DNA of 64,000 bases from Aestuariivivens insulae (GTDB lineage Bacteria; Bacteroidota; Bacteroidia; Flavobacteriales; Flavobacteriaceae), in assembly GCF_022662195.1 (NCBI RefSeq), contig NZ_JAKMCS010000005.1, positions 1 to 64,000 on the forward strand, given 5' to 3'. Every line of letters begins with the position of its first letter. Within the stretch, counting starts at the first letter, position 1. The notes below the pieces were generated by a model. That model saw only the letters and a list, made by a program, of their open reading frames with translations. It was not told the origin of the DNA and ran no database searches. Shown here piece by piece: positions 36,778 to 46,800 of the stretch. A program made the translations under genes and the position numbers.

Positions 36778-38136
36778 TTATTGTTTGGGATAAATTAAAA
36801 GACGTTTCATAACAACTTTATCATTGTTTTCTACACACCATGCGTAAAGATCTTTACGCATACTTTCAATAAGAGCGTTATACTTGGAATTGTATGCCAA
36901 GTTAGTCATTTCATAGGGGTCTTTTTCAAGATCAAAAAGTTGTTCTCTGTTTTTCCCTTGACCATAAATAACATATTTGTATTTATCGGTAACAAGAGCT
37001 CGTCCTAAGGTTTGCAATGCGTTTGGTCCATCGAACATGGTTTGTATAACTAAGAAATCACGCTTTTGTTTTAAACTACCTCCGTTTAATGCAGGTTTAA
37101 TAGATTGCCCTTTGATATTTGAAACTTTATTGGCACCTCCTATATCTAAGATAGAAGGCATAAAATCAAGTCCAATAGAAACTAATTGGTTTGTCGTTTT
37201 TACCTGATTATCTAAAGATGGATCTTTCACAATAAGAGGTACTCTTACCGATTCATCAAACAGTACAGTTTTTTGGTTCCAATGATGCGCAGATATGCCA
37301 TCACCATGATCTGAAGTAAAGATGACAATCGTGTTTTTGTCCAGGCCATTTTTTTCAAGAGCATCCAATACTTTTCCAATTTCAGTATCTACCTTTTCAA
37401 CTAATTTATAGTAGGCTGCTAAATACTGTCTCCAATCATCATCACTAAAGCTTGTCGTTGGGTAAACCTCGGGGTTAAACTTTTGTTCTAACCGCAATAT
37501 TTCAGAGTCGTAAGGCCCTATAGGATGATTAATGGGTAAATTTGGACAATCTTTTGGGTCTGTTTCCTCAATACTCCCATTAGGCAACCTTTGTCCTCTT
37601 GCATATTCACAAATGTCATGAGGATTTACAAAAGAAGCTACCATAAAAAAGGGTTTCTCATGAGTCTTGTCTAAAAATGCAACACAACTTTCGGCAAGAC
37701 CTTCATCACCCATATTGGCGATGTTGGTAAAACCAATACCATCGGGCATGCTTAGTTCTGGAATATGCCATTTCCCAGCATATACAGATTCGTACCCATT
37801 TCTAGTCATTAAAACTCCTAAACCGTCCTTAAAATCATTTTTTGTAACCCCTACTTTTGCATTAGAATATATTTCTAACTCATGGGGCATTTTTCCAGAA
37901 AACATACTAGCTCTTGAAGGGGTACACAAAGGATATGTGACGTATGCCTTGTTAAAAATAGTCCCTTGGTTTGCCAGTCTATCTATATTAGGAGTGGATA
38001 CATTATCGTTTCCCATGCAACTTAGAGCAGAAGCAGCATGTTGGTCTGTCATAATTACTAATATATTAGGTTGTTTTGTTTGTGACAAAACCAATATACT
38101 TGAAAAAAGGAATAGAATGAAAAAGTGTTTTTTCAT
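36778..38136 (-). CDS. S1-family sulfatase, probable uronate 2-O-sulfatase
   Basis: About 452 aa from ATG 38136 (MKKHFFIL); a longer frame starts at 38169. A signal peptide ends near LSQTKQ, so it is probably periplasmic. The maturation motif is CTPSRASMFSGK with the Cys near residue 70. Core motifs: PNILVIMTDQHAASALSCMGN, YAGKWHIPEL, SFVNPHDICEYARG, IVIFTSDHGDGISAHHW. Size and blocks resemble unsaturated-uronate 2-O-sulfatases (Pedobacter 2-O-sulfatase, B. thetaiotaomicron BT1596, S1_9 as I recall). That activity must act before GH88 on 2-O-sulfated disaccharides. It is the last gene of the minus-strand operon GH88 - 6-O-sulfatase - PL12 - this gene. Confidence 0.7.
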   Translation of the reverse strand: MKKHFFILFLFSSILVLSQTKQPNILVIMTDQHAASALSCMGNDNVSTPNIDRLANQGTIFNKAYVTYPLCTPSRASMFSGKMPHELEIYSNAKVGVTKNDFKDGLGVLMTRNGYESVYAGKWHIPELSMPDGIGFTNIANMGDEGLAESCVAFLDKTHEKPFFMVASFVNPHDICEYARGQRLPNGSIEETDPKDCPNLPINHPIGPYDSEILRLEQKFNPEVYPTTSFSDDDWRQYLAAYYKLVEKVDTEIGKVLDALEKNGLDKNTIVIFTSDHGDGISAHHWNQKTVLFDESVRVPLIVKDPSLDNQVKTTNQLVSIGLDFMPSILDIGGANKVSNIKGQSIKPALNGGSLKQKRDFLVIQTMFDGPNALQTLGRALVTDKYKYVIYGQGKNREQLFDLEKDPYEMTNLAYNSKYNALIESMRKDLYAWCVENNDKVVMKRLLIYPKQ

Positions 38137-38218
38137 GGTAAATTTTTTAGATGTAAAATACATAAGCAATTTATTAAATTTTAATTAGAGTGATTGATAG
38201 TACCCAATAAGGTAATAA

Positions 38219-40294
38219 TTAATCTGCTTTGATAAGTTTTGCTGTTTTTTCAGCAATGTTCATTTTTACCTTATAGGTTTTATCATCAACGTTAAGGGTG
38301 AAAATTAAATTATCTTTTTGAGTTACAACAGTAGATTTTAATTCAGTTGGTTTATTGTTTTCTTTATAGGGAACCAAAGCTGTTAAAAACTCTACTTCTT
38401 TGTCTTTATCTGTTTTTTGATAAGAATAACCCCAAGCAGGGCGTTCTTCTTTTCGAAGAATGTCATATGAAATCCAACCTTCTTCTTTTTCTAATGTTAC
38501 GCTATTTGTTGTTGGAAAGTTTTTCACAATAAGATTAGCACCTTCTTCAAAATCTGTAGATACGGTAAGTGTATTTTTATCTATTGTTACAGGACATGGT
38601 ACTAATTGAAAGTGTGCCCTAACATCACCTACAGCATCACTAATGGCTTGATCATAAATTAGGAAATAGCTATTATCAATAAATAACGTTGTACGTCGAT
38701 GGGTCAAATTGTCGTAACTCGAATTTTCATTGACCAGGATCACCAGTTTGTCACTTTCTTTCCAAAAAATATGTTTGGAATCAATCTTTATATCTTCATT
38801 GTTTAGAGTTAGTGTTTGATGCGCTACGGAACCTCTAAACCATTTTCTCCAGTTTTGTTCTTCAGGATCGTCACTATTATAAATATAAGCTCCTGAATCT
38901 ATCATGAAATTACGCCCATAGGCATAAAATTCAAACGTTCCGTTGTCAATTTGAGAATGCCAACTATATTTGGAGTTGTTTTTCATAGACATAAAAACGG
39001 CATCCGGTTCCCAATGGGAACGGAAAAAATAAAAACCACTTAAGGGATAGGCCACCGATGTTTTTGGGGGAGGCGTTCCTTCCTTGCCCTTTGTTGCAAT
39101 GAATTTTAAATAAGGGGTTTCTGGTGCAAACCGAGAAACATTTTTAGTGTAAATGTCAGCAGCATCCCGGTGCTTCCAAGCATCTCCAAATTGGCTAATG
39201 GTGTTGTCGGGAAACATGTGGTAAGCGTAGATTTCAGCCATTTTTGTTAACCTATTAAGATAGTCGTTTGGGAGATAACTATCATAAGCATGTTTTTTGA
39301 ATGCCATATAAGCATCTGTAAATATGCGTAAATACATGCTGTGATAGCTGAAAATAAGTTCTTTGTTCATGCCATCGGGATAAATATCGGTGAACATACG
39401 TTCTGGTATGCGTGTAATGGTTTCATCTACCCATTCTTTAGATTTTTTAAATTCCGGGAAAGTAACACCATTTTCAAAAACGGTGATTAACTCACCTAAT
39501 AGGTGGTTTCCTTTATCAGCATAAACGGTTCGGATATGTTCTGCATTAACATAAAAACTATAAAGAAAGTATAGGAGGGTCTTAGAATCAAACTGTTTTT
39601 CATTGATAAAATAGGGAAGTACATTTTTTAGTCTTTCACAACGATTATAAGTTTCCATACCTCGTTTGATATGCTGTGGTGCATCATTTGCTATAGGAAG
39701 AAGATCAGTGGCGTTATCAACCATTTCATAGTGCCATTCATCATAATATTTTTCATCTTTTGTAAGATAGAAAGCTTTAGCTAAAGCCTCCCACCATAAT
39801 AATCGCTGAAATATAAATTGCCACTCTTTATCTTTAATCTCTTTGCCATTGTAAAAAGCAGGGCTTATCCAATCAATATTTGCTCCTCGGTAAATAAGGG
39901 GATGGGCATCTTTATTTCCTCTAAAATAGTGGTTAAGAGCACTCTCTGAAGCTTCAACTTCTATGTTGGTCAATGCCTTAACAGAAGGTTTAAAGTCTTT
40001 GTATTTGTCCTTAAAATAAGTTAGTAGCGTGTTTTCTGCACGTTCCCAATTTTCCACGTCAACGGCATCTTTAACTTTTTCCAGCCCCGGATAGTCCAGA
40101 TTTAACCATTGGGTTATTTGTATAATTCCAAATTTGGAATCGTAAGGTAGTTTTTCTTTCCAGTTGTTTTTAAACTTAACGATTTCGGCTTTTACTTCAT
40201 TTGCTTGTTGATCGCTTGCAACTTGAGCATTACTATGCAAAGCCAATAGAGTAAGTAAGATTATTTGTAAAAGTAATACCAATTTGTTTTTCAT
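38219..40294 (-). CDS. Heparinase III (PL12), heparan sulfate lyase
   Basis: A 691-aa protein with a signal peptide (LHSNAQ) and the heparinase III order of domains: an N-terminal alpha/alpha toroid (NLDYPGLEKVKDAVDVENW near 60, WQFIFQRLLWWEALAKAFYL near 165) and a C-terminal heparinase II/III beta-sandwich. Counterparts of the catalytic Asn, Tyr and His are visible in YADKGNHLLGELI (near 263), YPDGMNKELIFSYHSMY (near 315) and WHSQIDNGTFEFYAYGRNF (near 445). PL12 enzymes prefer low-sulfate heparan sulfate regions, GlcNAc/GlcNS-GlcA. The gene sits in the minus-strand operon between two sulfatases. Confidence 0.93.
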   Translation of the reverse strand: MKNKLVLLLQIILLTLLALHSNAQVASDQQANEVKAEIVKFKNNWKEKLPYDSKFGIIQITQWLNLDYPGLEKVKDAVDVENWERAENTLLTYFKDKYKDFKPSVKALTNIEVEASESALNHYFRGNKDAHPLIYRGANIDWISPAFYNGKEIKDKEWQFIFQRLLWWEALAKAFYLTKDEKYYDEWHYEMVDNATDLLPIANDAPQHIKRGMETYNRCERLKNVLPYFINEKQFDSKTLLYFLYSFYVNAEHIRTVYADKGNHLLGELITVFENGVTFPEFKKSKEWVDETITRIPERMFTDIYPDGMNKELIFSYHSMYLRIFTDAYMAFKKHAYDSYLPNDYLNRLTKMAEIYAYHMFPDNTISQFGDAWKHRDAADIYTKNVSRFAPETPYLKFIATKGKEGTPPPKTSVAYPLSGFYFFRSHWEPDAVFMSMKNNSKYSWHSQIDNGTFEFYAYGRNFMIDSGAYIYNSDDPEEQNWRKWFRGSVAHQTLTLNNEDIKIDSKHIFWKESDKLVILVNENSSYDNLTHRRTTLFIDNSYFLIYDQAISDAVGDVRAHFQLVPCPVTIDKNTLTVSTDFEEGANLIVKNFPTTNSVTLEKEEGWISYDILRKEERPAWGYSYQKTDKDKEVEFLTALVPYKENNKPTELKSTVVTQKDNLIFTLNVDDKTYKVKMNIAEKTAKLIKAD

Positions 40295-40327
40295 GATAAC
40301 GCATTTTAAATAAAGGAAGTCTATGAT

Positions 40328-40368
40328 AAATACCCACTAAGCCTGTATTAAAGATTTAGTGGGTATTT
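40328..40368 (-). terminator. Intercistronic hairpin between 6-O-sulfatase and PL12
   Basis: A perfect 13-bp stem AAATACCCACTAA (40328-40340) / TTAGTGGGTATTT (40356-40368). With no long T tract inside an operon, it is more likely an mRNA-processing or partial-termination element. Confidence 0.55.
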
Positions 40369-40396
40369 AAAATATTGAAAAGGGATTTAATAAAGC

Positions 40397-42088
40397 TTAA
40401 TGTTCCATGACACTATGAAAAAACTCGTGTTCTTTTTCATCAGGATCATGATCCTGATACAAGCTTTGTTGCTTTTTTAGTTCCAATTTCAGTTCCTCTA
40501 TTAGTTCTTTGTTCTCAGGTTCGTTATATATATTCTTCATTTCTTGAGGGTCTTTTTCCATATCGTAAAGCTCCCATTCATCAATGTCATTATAAAAATG
40601 AATCAATTTGTACTTTTGTGTACGGATACCGTAATGTCTTTTCACGGAATGCCATGAAGGATATTCGTAATAATGGTAATAGGATGATTTTCTCCAGTCA
40701 TCAGGGGTTTTTCCATGATTATCAAGAACCGGGCGTAATGAAACCCCTTGCATCTCTTTGGGAATTTCGACACCGGCATAATCAAGAAGAGTTGGTGCAA
40801 AATCAATATTCATGGCAAGTGCATCTGTCACAGAGCCGGGCTCGATGGTTTTGGGGTATCTTACTAATAAAGGCATGCGGTATACTTCTTCATACATAAA
40901 GCGTTTATCAAACCAGCCATGTTCTCCCAAGAAAAAGCCTTGGTCTGAGGTATAAACGATAATCGTATTGTCTAATTCACCTTTTTCTTCCAGATAATCA
41001 AGTACATGACCAATATTCTCGTCTAGAGAAAGTAAGCAACCTAAGTAGTCCCTCATGTAGTTTTGGTATTTCCAACTAATGAGTTCTTTGCCTTTTAAGT
41101 CTTTCGAATAAAACTCATTTGTTCTGCCTTCATATGCTTTGAACCACAGTTCTTTTTGCGCCTCGGTCATTCTTTTGAAAACGTTATAAAGCATTTTAAT
41201 TTCGTCTTCTTTTTTATTGGCCGTAGCCATATCATGTGCTTTTTCCTGGAAGTTTTCGTTGTCATCTTTATGTTCTTTTCCAAAAGATTCTAATTGCTCT
41301 CGGGTGGCAACTTTTAAATCCCATACGGTCCAAAGGTCTACAGAGAGTTCCATTTCTTGCTCATGTGCAGCAGTTCCTCTTCCTTCGTAATCGTCATAAA
41401 GGTTTTCTGGTTCAGGGAAAACAACATCTTCTAATTTGCCCAAATGGCGTGGTGCTGGAATCCAATTTCGATGCGGTGCTTTATGCTGATAAACCATGGC
41501 AAATGGTTTCGATGCATCTCTATCTTTATCTAGCCACTTTATGGCTTTACCTGTAATGACATCTGTTACATATCCATCCACTTGAATGGTATCTCCCATT
41601 TCAATAAAATCGGGTTGGTAATAGTCGCCTTGACCAGGTAAAACACACCAGTAATCAAAACCTGTTGGCGCCGATCCTAAGTGCCATTTTCCTATTACAG
41701 AAGTTTGATACCCTGCTTTTTGTAATAATTTTGGATAGGTAAGTTGAGAGCCATCGAATACTTTGGCATTGTCTGTAACACCATTTAAATGACTGAATTT
41801 TCCTGTTAATATAGCAGCTCTAGAAGGCGCACAAATAGAATTGTTAACAAAACAATTATTAAATAAGATCCCTTCTTTGGCAATACGGTCAAGATTAGGA
41901 GTTTCAATTAAATTGCTCCCATAACAACTCATGGCATTAGTGGTATGATCGTCTGTCATAATAAATAAGATATTAGGCTTTTTTGGAGCCTTTTTTTCTG
42001 TTTTTTTATTACAACTAAAATGTAACGATAAAAGCAAGACTAGAATTAGCCGAGAAAATAGCGTGAATACGAGATTTAGTTTTTTCAT
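40397..42088 (-). CDS. S1-family sulfatase lipoprotein, probable GlcNAc/GlcNS 6-O-sulfatase
   Basis: About 563 aa from ATG 42088 (MKKLNLV), with a lipoprotein signal ending LHFSCNKK. The maturation motif is CAPSRAAILTGKFSHLNGV with the Cys near residue 86. Other blocks: PNILFIMTDDHTTNAMSCYGSN, SVIGKWHLGSAPTGFDYW, IVYTSDQGFFLGEHGWFDKRFMYEE, MPLLVRYPK. The DQGFFLGEHGWFDKRFMYEE block and overall length fit the N-acetylglucosamine-6-O-sulfatase group (S1_11, for example BT4656, as I recall). It would strip 6-O-sulfate from heparin/heparan sulfate glucosamine. The start is 20 nt after the GH88 stop, so it is translated from the same message. Confidence 0.8.
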   Translation of the reverse strand: MKKLNLVFTLFSRLILVLLLSLHFSCNKKTEKKAPKKPNILFIMTDDHTTNAMSCYGSNLIETPNLDRIAKEGILFNNCFVNNSICAPSRAAILTGKFSHLNGVTDNAKVFDGSQLTYPKLLQKAGYQTSVIGKWHLGSAPTGFDYWCVLPGQGDYYQPDFIEMGDTIQVDGYVTDVITGKAIKWLDKDRDASKPFAMVYQHKAPHRNWIPAPRHLGKLEDVVFPEPENLYDDYEGRGTAAHEQEMELSVDLWTVWDLKVATREQLESFGKEHKDDNENFQEKAHDMATANKKEDEIKMLYNVFKRMTEAQKELWFKAYEGRTNEFYSKDLKGKELISWKYQNYMRDYLGCLLSLDENIGHVLDYLEEKGELDNTIIVYTSDQGFFLGEHGWFDKRFMYEEVYRMPLLVRYPKTIEPGSVTDALAMNIDFAPTLLDYAGVEIPKEMQGVSLRPVLDNHGKTPDDWRKSSYYHYYEYPSWHSVKRHYGIRTQKYKLIHFYNDIDEWELYDMEKDPQEMKNIYNEPENKELIEELKLELKKQQSLYQDHDPDEKEHEFFHSVMEH

Positions 42089-42108
42089 GTTTATTAACAT
42101 CTCAGTAA

Positions 42109-43350
42109 TTAATTACTGCTGATCGTATCTATTTTTTTCAATCTAGATAAAGCCTCGAAATAATAATAATCGGCATAGTTTATGGGCGAATCAACTTCTG
42201 AATTGGCAGGAAACATACCTGTTGAATGCATCAGTGCAAATCCCTTATTCGTTCCAATTTCAGCTAAATAAGCAGGTGAACTTAAGCTTTCTATTATTGT
42301 TTTGGCCCAAGTCATGTATTCCTCTTTTAGGGCATTATCTACATAGTTGCATAATTCCAATAGGGCAGAAGCTGTAATGGCAGCTGCTGAAGCATCTTTT
42401 GGCGTGTCTTGGGTAATTTCAATATCGTAATCCCAATAAGGCACTTGGTCCTCTGGTAATTTTGGATGATTTTTTATAAAAGATGCTATGTTTTTGGCCT
42501 GCTCTAAATAAATAGGGTTCTTGGTCTCCCGATACATCACAGTATACCCATATACGCCCCAAGCCTGTCCTCTGGCCCAAGCCGATTCATCAGCACTTCC
42601 CTGATGGGTGCTTTTCTTTATAACTTCCCCTGTTTCAGTATTATAATCTACCACATGATAGGAACTATAATCCGCTCTAAAATGATTTTTTAATGTTTGG
42701 TTTGCATGAGAAACGGCAATGTTATAATAAGTAGAGTCTTTAGAGATTTCAGTAGCATGGAATAACAGTTCCAAATTCATCATGTTGTCTATAATCACGG
42801 GACAACTCCATTCGCCTTCTTCAAAGTGAAGTATTGGTTCCCAAGATTGTATAATACCAGCTTTAGGTCTATACCTTGTGGCAAGAGATTTTGCCGTTTG
42901 AACGATTATAGAATCGTAACCTTGTTTGTTGTCAAATTTAATGGCATTACCATAACTACATTCTATCATAAATCCAACATCATGGATGCTTTTTAAATAT
43001 TGCACCGAGTCTAATTTCTTGGTATACTCTAAAGCACGTTCTTTCCATAAATTTTTACCTGTTAAATCGTAAAGATACCACATGGCTCCTGGGTAGAAAC
43101 CACTGGTCCAATCATAGGCTTCAGCATACCTGATTTGACCGTTTTTAATGGAGCGTGGTAAAAAATATTTTGAATCTTTCTTTTGTTGGACTGAATCATA
43201 CAATATCTCATATTGTTGAGAGATTGATTCATATAAATCTACTTCATTGTTTCTAATTTCACTTTGGTTATTGGTAGAAGAGTTTTGTTTGCAACTGAAA
43301 AATAAAGCAGTTATTAAAAATGCAAATAGGTAAATGTTCTTTAAGTTCAT
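42109..43350 (-). CDS. GH88 unsaturated glucuronyl hydrolase lipoprotein, copy 2
   Basis: A 413-aa GH88 enzyme with a lipoprotein signal (ALFFSCKQ), so membrane-anchored unlike copy 1. Catalytic-type aspartates are seen in SIHDVGFMIECSYGNA near residue 122 and VIIDNMMNLELLFHA near 185; DWTSGFYPGAMWYLYD and GSADESAWARGQAWGVYGY are further hallmarks. It releases the unsaturated uronate from lyase-made disaccharides. It heads the minus-strand operon with the 6-O-sulfatase, PL12 and 2-O-sulfatase, under its own operator, and diverges from the PL8 gene. Confidence 0.9.
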   Translation of the reverse strand: MNLKNIYLFAFLITALFFSCKQNSSTNNQSEIRNNEVDLYESISQQYEILYDSVQQKKDSKYFLPRSIKNGQIRYAEAYDWTSGFYPGAMWYLYDLTGKNLWKERALEYTKKLDSVQYLKSIHDVGFMIECSYGNAIKFDNKQGYDSIIVQTAKSLATRYRPKAGIIQSWEPILHFEEGEWSCPVIIDNMMNLELLFHATEISKDSTYYNIAVSHANQTLKNHFRADYSSYHVVDYNTETGEVIKKSTHQGSADESAWARGQAWGVYGYTVMYRETKNPIYLEQAKNIASFIKNHPKLPEDQVPYWDYDIEITQDTPKDASAAAITASALLELCNYVDNALKEEYMTWAKTIIESLSSPAYLAEIGTNKGFALMHSTGMFPANSEVDSPINYADYYYFEALSRLKKIDTISSN

Positions 43351-43442
43351 AATTTAAGTTCCTTTGTTGGAGTGAATTATACATTATAAGAATTGGGATG
43401 AATAGATTCGAGTCTTTATTCATTGTCAATTCTTGCTCTAAA

Positions 43443-43509
43443 CAAAATTAGATGCTTGCCCAATTATAAACACCTCCATTTGTTACCTCTTTGAACGACA
43501 AATGATACA
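43443..43509 (-). promoter_or_regulatory. Operator plus -7 box of the GH88-sulfatase-PL12 operon
   Basis: Minus-strand TGTATCATTT (43509-43500) and GGTAACAAAT (43487-43478) have a 22-bp period. TAATTTTG (43450-43443) is a perfect TAnnTTTG box exactly 27 nt downstream. Confidence 0.65.
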
Positions 43510-43614
43510 TGGATTATCAAGTGTGTCTGGCCTTACTATGGCGTGGAAAGTACGGTGTTATTTTGTATGCTGTCGACGGATATGGTTGTCTCCTTTTGTT
43601 ATGATTGTTTATTA

Positions 43615-43681
43615 TGAATCATTTACCCTTTGTTCTGGTAACATCCAAAAGTTAACATGTCGATAGCTCATTCTAATTTTA
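43615..43681 (+). promoter_or_regulatory. Operator plus -7-like box of the PL8 gene
   Basis: TGAATCATTT (43615-43624) and GGTAACATCC (43637-43646) have a 22-bp period. TAATTTTA (43674-43681), one base off consensus, is 27 nt downstream. With the minus-strand site it occupies the 467-bp divergent gap, which holds no gene. Confidence 0.55.
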
Positions 43682-43817
43682 CTGTTATAGGGAATTCTAA
43701 TTTTTAATCTATATCTGAAGTTGTTTAAGCGCATATAAAAGATTAGGAATTAAAAGGCCTAATAAGACTAAGGTCTTTATGAAGTAATAATATAAATAAA
43801 CATTGAACAAATTATAT

Positions 43818-46800
43818 ATGAGACTAGTACTATTGCATCTTTCAACACTGTTTTTGGGATTCATACTAAACGGATATGCCTTTAATGGGAGTAAAGGAAA
43901 ATTTGAAAATTCATTATCTATTAATGGCCCCTCTGATGATATTTTGATAAAGGTATTTAAGTTTGAGTCTGTGTCATCAACCGATGTTTGGACATCAGAA
44001 AAAGGAGATACAGAGATTTCCCCTCGCCATTTTAAGGATGGACAAAATTCATTATTATGGAATTATAAGGTAGATGATTATCTGGTGGTTGCAGATATGG
44101 AAGGATTGAACCGTTCAACAGGAGTGTATCAGGGAGGCATACCAGAATATTATGAGCCAGCATTTTACCCAAAGGGAAAATATGGCGGTATCAAGATGTG
44201 GCTGTATCAAGAAAAACCACAAATAGGACACATGGTTTTTCAAGTTGGAAGCTCTGTAAATGCTGCTAAAACTAACCCTAAATATAAGTTTGAAGTTAAA
44301 CTGGACTTTAAAGGTTGGCGAGCTGTTTGGGTGTGTTTTGAGGAAGATGCCAAAGTGTCAAATTATGAAGGTGATGATACTATGAAAAGTTTTGTGGCCT
44401 ACCCGTCAAAGGAAGTGTTGGGTAAAGGAGAAATATTCATAGATCATTTTCTTTTGTTGGATTTTGTATCCAAAAAAAGGCATTCAGATCTTCAGCTTGA
44501 AAATTCTGAAACAGCAGATGAGGTAATGGATTCTTATGGTATTTTAAAACCTTATAAAAATTATATTAAAATAAAATCAAACTATGGTTCAAAATTAAGT
44601 GATGAAAATTCTCAAGTTTCTAAATATTCTAAAATTATATCTGATAAATTAGAGTTTTTGATTCTTGGTGATGGCTCTAATAAATGGAAGCAAAGGAATT
44701 CTACGATTAAAGGTAACATAACATCTAAAATATCCAAAAGTAAGAAGGAATACGAAAGTTTAAACCTAAACTTTACTAACGATGGAATTACAGGTGTGCC
44801 TTTATTTTCAAGTCGGGATGAGCATTTTTCAAGTAACGGAAGAGGGTTTCAGGAAGTGAGCCAATTAACCATGTTTCCTTTGGCAATGGATTATCGATTA
44901 AATAAAAGTATGGAATCCCGTAAAAAACTAATTGAGTTGTTGGATTATTTCGAGGATCAAGGTTGGGCTTCAGGAAGTGCAATTGGAACAGTAAACCATG
45001 TTATAAGACTTAACCCAATGGCACAGTCCATATTTTTGATTAGAGAAGAGCTTGCTAAACAGAATAAATTGGATGCTAGGGTAGATATGCTGTTTTGGCA
45101 CAGTAGGATAGGGAGTATGTTAAATATAGATTACACGCGCGGAGAAAACACCGATAAAATTAGAGGAGGAGCTTTGGTGAAATTAATTGCAATTTTGTTA
45201 ATGAAGGACAATCCTGAAAAGGAGATGCTTTTAAAGCGTTTTGTAGACTATATGAATTATGTTATTGATTTTTCTCCTGGGTATTCCGATACTATAAAAC
45301 CAGATTTTTCTATTTATCACCATGAGGGGACATATCTAAATTCATATGGGATACAGGCTGTGAATACTATGGCCTTGATTCACTGGCTTCTAGAAGGGAC
45401 GCCTTATGAATTGTCAAAAAAGTCAACACATATTTTAAAAAATGTTTTGATGCGCCAGTCAGATATTGCTTTTGGAACAGATCTGCATTATGGCGTATGT
45501 GGTCGTTTTCCATATTCGAATGAAGCTATTGGGAGGTTTCTATTGCCGGCATTTACATTTCTAAGTATGAAAAATGGAAGTATTGATGATTGGGATTTGG
45601 CCAAGAGGTATAATTATTTGTATGAGATTACAAAACCGAGCCATATCGATGCTATTTTAACACCTGCATTGACCTATTCGGGAACTTTTGGAACCCTGAA
45701 TTTAATGGTAGATTGCCATAATAAAATTGGAAATGAGTACAGTACTCCTATGGATAGTAACATTTCAATGCCATACTCTAGCTTATCTGTCCATAGACAT
45801 GGTAAAGCTTATGCAGCGGTTAAGGGTTACAGTAAATACATTTGGGATTTCGAAGCAGGATCAAGTAAGGGAGAAAATAATATGGGACGCTATTTAAGCC
45901 ATGGCGTTTTACTGGTAGCCCAAAATAATTCTACAGAAGGGTTTGAAGGTGCCGGGATTGAGATAAATAATGGTTTTCATTGGGCCTATTGGCCGGGAGC
46001 CACTACAAAGGCCTTGCCAGCAAATAAGGTTTTTCATGATAACGAAAGTACAAACAAATATGTAGAAGGGTATCACAGAAGTTTTTCTGAGACCACTTTT
46101 GCAGGAGGATTGACCCAAGAAGGAAAAAATGGTATGTATGCTATGGAGTTAAGGGACGATGTTGGACCAGATGAGGATAAATCGCTTTTTGATGACTCTT
46201 TTAGAGCTCGAAAATCATATTTCTTTATTGATGATGAAATTATTTGCATGGGGTCTAATATTAATAATGATGATACGCGTTATAATACCATTACAACCTT
46301 GTTTCAATATATTTATAAACCTAATGCAGATACTTACTATAATGGTGAAAGCATAGGCAAAGATCAATCGTTAAACCAGACGTTGACAGAAGGGTATTTT
46401 ACCGATCAAAACAATATTCATTATATCGTTAGAGATAATGGGAAAACGGTTTTAGAACAGGGACCTCAAAACTCATTAAAAAAAGTAGAAACAAAGTATG
46501 AGCCAATCAACACACCATATGTAAAGGCTTACCTAGATCATGGAAAGTCTCCAAAAAATGCTGAATATGAATATCAAATTTTATTAAACACGCCTAAGGC
46601 TAAGGTGGGTAAATTTGTAAACTCTAAAAGTTATGAAGTTTGGCAAAAAGACAAAGATCTCCACAGTATTTACCACCTAAGTACAGGGGTGGAAGCCTCA
46701 GCCATTTTTACGGCAAATACAGCCTTAAGTAAAGGACATGTTCTTACCGTAGATACGCCCGTTTTAGCGATGTTTAAAAACCCCGGTAAATATTCGGTAT

